This document shows, in pieces, positions 48,376 to 53,237 of a DNA stretch of 53,237 bases. Origin of the DNA: an uncultured Fretibacterium sp. (lineage in GTDB: Bacteria; Synergistota; Synergistia; Synergistales; Aminobacteriaceae). The position numbers and the translations under genes are program-made. Every line of letters starts with the position of its first letter. Within the stretch, counting starts at the first letter, position 1. A model generated the notes under the pieces. It was given only the letters and a program-made list of their open reading frames with translations, was not told the origin of the DNA and did not search any database. The DNA is taken from assembly GCA_947168585.1 (NCBI GenBank), contig CAMVMK010000011.1:1-53237 (forward strand), written 5' to 3'.

Positions 48376-50237
48376 GGTTGGACAAGGTTAAGATAAAAAA
48401 CACAATCCTAAACGATATAAAGAGAGCGAACAATTTTTTCAATTCAAAGATAGAGCCTACATTAAGAACCCGCCACCAGATATATGAAGCAGACAAGGAT
48501 TATTACAAAAAGCGTTTCAGCAAATTAGGGACGCAGATTGACTTTGTGAGTTATGACTTTTGGGCAATGGTGCAGTGGGCTATCCCTAACATAATGAATG
48601 CGTTTTTCGGGAGCGATGACGCGCTTGTAATAGTCGGTCGGAGCAGCGAGGACGTACCGAGAGCGGAGGTCTTCAAGAAGCTGATAGATTTCCAGCTTAT
48701 GACGCAGAACAAGGGCTTTTTAGTTCTTTGGGACTGGTTTACGGACGCATTCCAGTACAACTTAGGAGCGGTCAAAGTATGGTGGCAGCGTGATGAGGAG
48801 TGGGGCGAGGAGCATTTTGAGTATGCTGACCCTACGCGGCTTATGATGTTGCAGGCCGACCAGTGGTGCGAGATTACGGAAATAAGCCCGCCCGATATGT
48901 ACGGCAATGTAGAGGTCTACTACAGGATAGGGCGGTTAAAGGTAAACAGGCCTGTGATAGAGAATATCAGGGTAACAGATTTGCGGTGGTCTCCCGAAGC
49001 TAAGGGGCTTAACGACGCTAACTTCGTGGCGCACAAGCAGAATGTAACAGCTGACCATTTGAGGAGGCAGGCAGCAGCGGGGGTTTATGACCCTATGGCG
49101 GTAGAGCGTGCTGTATCAGATGAGAGCAGCGGGGTTATTTATTCTGCGTTCGAGACGGAGTTAAACGATGAGTTAGACCAGCGGTTTAAGGAAGACGACA
49201 GCGCGAGAAACCTGTATGAACTTTACGAGTGCTATGTGAAAGTAGACATTAACGGCGACGGGCTTTTAGAAGACGCGATAGTTACTATGGTAGGCGAGGA
49301 GATGTTGAGGGTAGAGGAGAACCCCTACGGGCGTGTTCCTATATTCACGGTATCGCCGATAAGGGACGCTTTCAAGGTCTTAGCTAACCTGTCATTCAGT
49401 GAGATAGTCGGAGAAGTCCAAAGCAGCAAGACGGCGTTAATGCGCCAGCTGATACTGAACACGGTCAACACGAACAATTTACGGTGGTTTGTAAATCCTA
49501 CGGGCATAGACCTTAAGGACTTACAGGAGAACCGCCAGTATATCAAGAACAAATCGGGCGACCCTAAAGCGTCGGTTATGCCGTTCCCGCAGGCCTCGCT
49601 TGCAGGGTGGACAATGCCGCTGTTTGAGTATTTCGAGGGCACGTTAGAGCAGTGGACGGGCAGAACCCGTTACAATCAAGGCACGGACAGTTCGAGCTTG
49701 AACAAGACGGCGACGGGTATCAGTCTGCTTCAACAGGCGAGCGCACAGAGGATAGACTACATAATCAGAGTATTTGCTGAGACTGGTGTAGGTGAAATGG
49801 TGCGCTTCCTGATTGAGTTAAACCAGAAGTACATAGACCAGCCGCAAGTGGTTAGACTGCAGAACACCATGCTGCAGATAAGCCCTGATGATTTAAGCGG
49901 CGAGTTCGACATTGACGTAAACACGGAGGTCGGTGTCGGGAAGAAGAAGCAGATGATTAATAACATGCAGCTTTATCTGAGTGCGATTGCGCCTACGGGA
50001 ATGCAGATAGGAGCAATAACGCCTGGCGAATGGGCTAAAGCGGCGCAGAGGCTTTTAAGCGACAGCGGAGTGAGAGACCCAGAGAGCTACGTACAAGACC
50101 CTGAGATTATCAAGCAGCAGTTCTTTATGAACCTTGCGACGTTGCAGGGGCAAATGGCCACGCAGCAGGGAATAGCGCAGGGTATTCAGCAGGCCGCCGG
50201 TGCAATGCAGCAGCCGCAGCAGGCAAATCAAAGTTAG
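48351..50237 (+). CDS. Phage portal protein
   Basis: A 628-aa portal of the long type. The N-terminal helical region shows YEADKDYYKKRFSKLG and VQWAIPNIMNAFFGSDDAL; a middle wing shows GRVPIFTVSPIRDAFK and SEIVGEVQSSKTALMRQLI. GIDLKDLQENRQYIKN and TRYNQGTDSSSLNKTATGIS follow, and the C-terminus is Gln/Met-rich. It starts at TTG 48351 behind GGAGGGGG (48331-48338), overlapping the terminase by 25 bases. Similar portals occur in podoviruses with DUF5309 capsids. Confidence 0.85.
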   Translation: MEPDNRDLGLDKVKIKNTILNDIKRANNFFNSKIEPTLRTRHQIYEADKDYYKKRFSKLGTQIDFVSYDFWAMVQWAIPNIMNAFFGSDDALVIVGRSSEDVPRAEVFKKLIDFQLMTQNKGFLVLWDWFTDAFQYNLGAVKVWWQRDEEWGEEHFEYADPTRLMMLQADQWCEITEISPPDMYGNVEVYYRIGRLKVNRPVIENIRVTDLRWSPEAKGLNDANFVAHKQNVTADHLRRQAAAGVYDPMAVERAVSDESSGVIYSAFETELNDELDQRFKEDDSARNLYELYECYVKVDINGDGLLEDAIVTMVGEEMLRVEENPYGRVPIFTVSPIRDAFKVLANLSFSEIVGEVQSSKTALMRQLILNTVNTNNLRWFVNPTGIDLKDLQENRQYIKNKSGDPKASVMPFPQASLAGWTMPLFEYFEGTLEQWTGRTRYNQGTDSSSLNKTATGISLLQQASAQRIDYIIRVFAETGVGEMVRFLIELNQKYIDQPQVVRLQNTMLQISPDDLSGEFDIDVNTEVGVGKKKQMINNMQLYLSAIAPTGMQIGAITPGEWAKAAQRLLSDSGVRDPESYVQDPEIIKQQFFMNLATLQGQMATQQGIAQGIQQAAGAMQQPQQANQS

Positions 50238-50257
50238 ATTATTTCTAACTTTCACAT

Positions 50258-50309
50258 GCCGGTTCAAGGTATGGCGGTAATCGTGTGAGTTCAAGTCTCA
50301 TAACCGGCG
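50258..50309 (+). other. tRNA-like mini-element: acceptor stem and T arm only
   Basis: GCCGGTT (50258-50264) is perfectly complementary to AACCGGC (50302-50308), followed by a G in the discriminator position. The T arm is complete: GTGAG, loop TTCAAGT (matching TTCRANT), CTCAT (50285-50301). Only 20 bases join the two arms, so D and anticodon arms are missing (a tRNA needs about 42 or more). The joining piece ATGGCGGTAA resembles the front of a tRNA-Leu D arm. It lies 20 bases after the portal stop and 27 bases before the next start. No CCA is encoded. Confidence 0.65.
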
Positions 50310-50335
50310 ATATTAAATTTCAGGAGGTTTCAACA

Positions 50336-50608
50336 ATGTTATTAGGCGGTTGGAATTATGACGAAGTTAAATCCGCGAATTTGCCGCAGAAAGTTGCGAG
50401 TGCATTTACCGCAATCACGGAAAATCTTATCGGTGCTGAGTATATGCCGATAGCTTACGCGGGAAGTCAAGTCGCAAACGGGATTAATCACTGCATTATC
50501 GCGTTGCAGAGCATTATGTCTCCTGGTGCGGAGAAGCGGTTAGTCAAGATGATTATCAACATCGACACGAACTGCAAGCCCGCGCTTGTATCAATCAGCG
50601 AACTTTAA
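50336..50608 (+). CDS. Hypothetical late phage protein (90 aa)
   Basis: A helical protein (PQKVASAFTAITENLIGAEY, AEKRLVKMIINIDTN). ATG 50336 is chosen because CAGGAGG lies just before it; the longer GTG frame would start inside the tRNA-like element. Between the portal and scaffold genes a head accessory role is likely but unproven. Confidence 0.7.
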   Translation: MLLGGWNYDEVKSANLPQKVASAFTAITENLIGAEYMPIAYAGSQVANGINHCIIALQSIMSPGAEKRLVKMIINIDTNCKPALVSISEL

Positions 50609-50652
50609 TTCAAAAGCCCTGAATTAAGAGCTTTTATTTTTAGGAGTTACCA

Positions 50653-50922
50653 ATGGACGAAGAATATCAGCAGTATCAGCAGCGTTTACGAGAGGACGCA
50701 GAACAGGGGCGTAAGGCCAAAATCGCGCTTGAGTTCATGAGAGATTTTATCTTAAGGGAGCGGGCAAGTGTGATTTACCAGCTGGAGATTAACACAGAGA
50801 TGACCGCTGATGAGGCGTTGTCTAACAAGCGTTGGTTAGAGCTGTTAAGGAAGTTCGAGAACGCAGCACAGGCGTTTATCCAGCTCGGCGAAATGGCAGA
50901 AAAGGAGTTAGAAGACGCTTAA
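50653..50922 (+). CDS. Hypothetical late phage protein (89 aa)
   Basis: An all-helical charged protein (YQQYQQRLREDAEQGRKAKI, WLELLRKFENAAQAFIQLGE). TAGGAG is the ribosome site. It overlaps the next gene by one base. Function unknown. Confidence 0.68.
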   Translation: MDEEYQQYQQRLREDAEQGRKAKIALEFMRDFILRERASVIYQLEINTEMTADEALSNKRWLELLRKFENAAQAFIQLGEMAEKELEDA

Positions 50923-51092
50923 TGTGGACGGCGGAAGACACGTTGCTCAAATATAAATGGAAGACGGAAATATCAGACAAAGAGATAACCGCGCTCCTAA
51001 GAATGGCAGAAATCGGCGTAACGCCGGAACAGAGAGAGCGTTTTAAGAAAAGAATAATAGATATTTTAACGAAAGATAAAGGAGATGAATAA
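50922..51092 (+). CDS. Hypothetical late phage protein (56 aa)
   Basis: A small basic protein (MWTAEDTLLKYKWKTEISDK, then ERFKKRIIDILTKD). ATG 50922 shares a base with the previous TAA (TAATG), with AAGGAG at 50902-50907; the longer upstream frame is antiphase to the previous gene and less likely. Confidence 0.65.
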   Translation: MWTAEDTLLKYKWKTEISDKEITALLRMAEIGVTPEQRERFKKRIIDILTKDKGDE

Positions 51093-51093
51093 A

Positions 51094-51303
51094 ATGCCTA
51101 AAAAAGGTTACGAGATTGACGAGCGGGCATGGGACATTATTAAGAAGAATGTTTTTGATTTAGGAAAGTATTTCCCGACCCCGCAGGACATTAAGATGTT
51201 TGAACGCAAAGCAGCTGAGACACTTGAAAAGACCAAAGTTGAAATTAAGGAGAAGGTGTTAGTCGATGGACGAACAGACAATGCAGCAGACGCAGGAAAA
51301 TAG
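51094..51303 (+). CDS. Hypothetical late phage protein (69 aa)
   Basis: A small helical protein (YEIDERAWDIIKKNVFDLGK, FERKAAETLEKTKVEIKEK). ATG 51094 is preferred over 51085 because GGAG (51081-51084) is better spaced and overlap is avoided. It overlaps the scaffold gene by 38 bases. Confidence 0.66.
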   Translation: MPKKGYEIDERAWDIIKKNVFDLGKYFPTPQDIKMFERKAAETLEKTKVEIKEKVLVDGRTDNAADAGK

Positions 51304-52291
51304 CGTAGATGAAGAAGTTGCCGCGCTCCCCGAAGACGTACCGGAAACAGCCGACGAGCCCGCGCAGGAAGAGCCTGAAATAGGTCTAACGTCCGACGGC
51401 GAGGTCAAATTCAGAGACGGATTTTTCGGAGATTACGGTAAGAAAGAAGACAGCGGAAATGGAGACCAAGCAGGTACAGACGGAGGAGATGAGCAGCTCC
51501 CCCCAGCCGCCGAAAGCAACGTTGACGGCGCACAAAGGTTATATTCGCCCGAAGAACTCAGAACCACCCCGTTTGAACAGTGGGACAGAGCGAGACTTCC
51601 TAAAGAAATCGCGGCCTACTACGACGCAGTTTCAGCACAGCTTACAGCGCGTCAAAAGGCAGCGGAGGTAAGAAATGCTCCTTTGCCTCCTATTTTGGGC
51701 GACGCTCCTAAACCGTACACACCGAAAGAGTTAGTAGCAGACGCTAATAAACTCGCTATGGAGAAGTTAGGCATTACGGACGAAATGGACTTTGACCCCG
51801 AATATGACGCGGAGCAAAGAGCGGCCGTTGACCTCGCGAAAGCTGAGTTAATCCAGCGGCGCAGCTACGATATGGCTTCGTATCAACAGCGGGTGCAGGA
51901 GTTTAGCGAACTGCGAGAATTTAATTCACGTCTTGTAAGCAGTCCTGATTTCGCCTCGTTTGATAAGTGGTACGGCCAGACGCTTAAGAAACTCGGAAAG
52001 ACGAATGAGCAGGTGCAGGCAGGTCTTTATGAGATAGCACGTACACACGGAGGCAGGGCGGTTATTCAGCAGCTTCAGACGTGGTACAGAATGTTTAGAG
52101 ATGAGACGGCAGCAGCACAGCAGCAGGCAGCACAGGTGAAACAGACACCAAGAGTTAAGAGACAACCCCCTAAACTTGAAAGCACGCAGGGCGGCAGCAC
52201 GGGCGGACGCAGGACTTACAACATGCGTGAGTTCAGTCAGCTTGATGATGACGCTCAAGCGCGTGCCTTGATAGATATGGGCTTAGTTTAA
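51266..52291 (+). CDS. Scaffolding protein candidate
   Basis: A 341-aa protein placed right before the capsid gene. The first 95 residues are acidic and disordered (EEVAALPEDVPETADEPAQE). The centre is helical (DAEQRAAVDLAKAELIQRRS). A Gln/Ala-rich stretch and a basic segment (VKRQPPKLES) come next, and the end YNMREFSQLDDDAQARALID may contact the capsid. Composition and place are typical of scaffolds; identity with a known family is not claimed. Confidence 0.7.
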   Translation: MDEQTMQQTQENSVDEEVAALPEDVPETADEPAQEEPEIGLTSDGEVKFRDGFFGDYGKKEDSGNGDQAGTDGGDEQLPPAAESNVDGAQRLYSPEELRTTPFEQWDRARLPKEIAAYYDAVSAQLTARQKAAEVRNAPLPPILGDAPKPYTPKELVADANKLAMEKLGITDEMDFDPEYDAEQRAAVDLAKAELIQRRSYDMASYQQRVQEFSELREFNSRLVSSPDFASFDKWYGQTLKKLGKTNEQVQAGLYEIARTHGGRAVIQQLQTWYRMFRDETAAAQQQAAQVKQTPRVKRQPPKLESTQGGSTGGRRTYNMREFSQLDDDAQARALIDMGLV

Positions 52292-52310
52292 TTAAAAGGA
52301 GAGGGTTTTT

Positions 52311-53237
52311 ATGGCAAGCAATACTTACGAAGCAGTAGGAAATAAGGAGGACATCAGCGATGTTATTACTAATATATCGCCTGATAAGACGCCGTTATTT
52401 TCGAGAATTGGAAGAACTAAGGCTACTCAGACTATTCATGAATGGTTGGAAGATAGCTTAGGAGAAGCGGAAGACAACGCACAGCCCGAAGGCTACACCT
52501 ATTTCACGGTCAACGGCGAGCCGCGTGTCAGACTGAATAATTACACTCAGATTATGCACAGAGGTATTCAGGTTACCGACACACAGGAAGTCGTTTTGAA
52601 ACACGGCGTACAGTCGGAACTTGCGTATCAAATGCAGAAGAAAATGAAAGAACTTGCGTTCGACTGCGAGAAAGCATTAATTGAGCAGGATACGAAGTTC
52701 TTAGGAACGTCCATTAATGACGTTAGACGTTTCGGCGGTCTGCCTTATTGGATTATCACCAACGTATTAACTAACGGCGGAACACCGAGAGCGTTGACAT
52801 TCGACCTTATTAACAACGCGTTAGAGCAGGTCTGGCTTTGCGGCGGCAAACCTACGATATTGTTAGTATCGCCGCGCAACAAGCGTGTTATCTCAACATT
52901 CACAGCAGGCAATACGAAATATATGGACGGCAACCAGACCACGAAATTAAAGCAGGTTATTTCGGTACTTGAAACCGATTTCGGTACAGTTCAATGTCTC
53001 GTAGATATATTTATGCCTAACGACATTATTTATGGATTAAGCCCTGAATATATCAAAAAGGCGTTCTTACGTAACTTCAAGACGGGCGACATGCCGAAAA
53101 TTAGCGACATGGGACGCAGGATTGTAAACGGCGAATGGACGCTTGAAATGAGAGCCGAAAAAGCGCACTTCAAGATTGAAGACTTAGAGGCTGTTTTCAC
53201 AAACGTAATAATAATGTGTGAATATGTGATAATTTCA
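52311..53237 (+). CDS. Major capsid protein (SU10/DUF5309 type), 3' end outside window
   Basis: 309 codons are open to the window edge. The sequence begins MASNTYEAVGNKEDISDVIT and shows the family features: NISPDKTPLFSRIGRTKATQ, EWLEDSLGEA, NYTQIMHRGIQVTDTQE, CEKALIEQ, then LVSPRNKRVISTF and MPNDIIYGLSPEYIK. It follows the AAAAGGAGAGGG site. It forms the phage head shell. The stop codon is not present. Confidence 0.88.
   Translation, partial: MASNTYEAVGNKEDISDVITNISPDKTPLFSRIGRTKATQTIHEWLEDSLGEAEDNAQPEGYTYFTVNGEPRVRLNNYTQIMHRGIQVTDTQEVVLKHGVQSELAYQMQKKMKELAFDCEKALIEQDTKFLGTSINDVRRFGGLPYWIITNVLTNGGTPRALTFDLINNALEQVWLCGGKPTILLVSPRNKRVISTFTAGNTKYMDGNQTTKLKQVISVLETDFGTVQCLVDIFMPNDIIYGLSPEYIKKAFLRNFKTGDMPKISDMGRRIVNGEWTLEMRAEKAHFKIEDLEAVFTNVIIMCEYVIIS

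Larger units (their letters stand above)
32120..53237. mobile_element. Tailed-phage genome (prophage), left part, right end outside window
   Basis: From the tRNA on, every gene is phage-type: repressor, antirepressors, RecA-like ATPase, SSB-like protein, primase-helicase, RusA, terminases, portal, scaffold and capsid, in the usual order from lysogeny to head genes. No integrase, tail, lysis or integration genes are seen; they should lie beyond 53,237. The DUF5309 capsid and the long Gln-rich portal suggest a podovirus-like virion (inference). Heptad repeats of host type are present inside it. Confidence 0.9.

Noticed and set aside
50258-50309. A complete tRNA gene
   Set aside because: No D or anticodon arm can be built in the 20 bases between the acceptor and T arms.

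Overview
The window joins a bacterial chromosome segment (1 to about 31,980) to the left part of a tailed-phage genome (about 31,980 to the end), most likely a prophage. The host is AT-rich. It makes diaminopimelate by the acetylase branch (dapH plus an M20 deacetylase), carries a SurA/PpiD-like envelope chaperone with a membrane anchor and many membrane hybrid histidine kinases, and uses TTG starts freely. This fits an anaerobic diderm; Synergistota is my best guess, but it is inference and nothing in the window proves it.

Host layout. 1-1,040: the start of argG (leftward) and a solitary NgoBV-type restriction endonuclease. 1,232-5,540: a leftward vWA protein, a response regulator and an HPt-containing hybrid kinase. 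5,741-13,686: a rightward run of two hybrid kinases, a PAS/degenerate GGDEF/degenerate EAL protein and a compact polA lacking a proofreading domain. 13,847-19,610: a SurA-like chaperone, carB and nudC, with strong intrinsic terminators between them. 19,657-20,490: an extended -10 promoter, a structured leader and a frameshifted TylF-type methyltransferase. 20,499-26,682: a lysine/DAP operon (dapA-dapB-dapH-deacetylase-lysC-leuB) behind a consensus promoter, a 32-codon leader ORF and an attenuator-like terminator. 26,802-31,955: six tandem paralogous amino-acid-type periplasmic binding proteins without any permease or ATPase.

Phage layout. A tRNA-Pro(GGG) with a 2-nt lesion in its acceptor stem marks the left boundary. 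It is followed by a leftward CI-like repressor and a divergent consensus promoter, then rightward early genes (BRO/KilAC antirepressors, several HTH proteins, a RecA-like ATPase, DUF3310, a restriction-alleviation-like zinc protein, an SSB-like protein, a Toprim primase-helicase). An iteron-like origin of 11 hexamers in two opposed blocks follows, then RusA and an HTH late-regulator candidate. A leftward accessory module of six small genes has its own perfect consensus promoter. A 670-bp regulatory gap precedes the late genes: small and large terminase, portal, four small ORFs, scaffold and an SU10/DUF5309-type major capsid protein that runs off the end. A tRNA-like mini-element (acceptor and T arm only) sits between the portal and the next gene.

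One feature crosses both parts: a dispersed 7-bp tandem repeat (consensus RRTTAGG). It supplies ribosome-binding sites, a stop codon, a terminator stem and even the N-terminal codons of one phage gene. The strongest candidates for something new are the dapA attenuator, the anticodon-less tRNA-like element, the orphan binding-protein array and the heptad repeat system.
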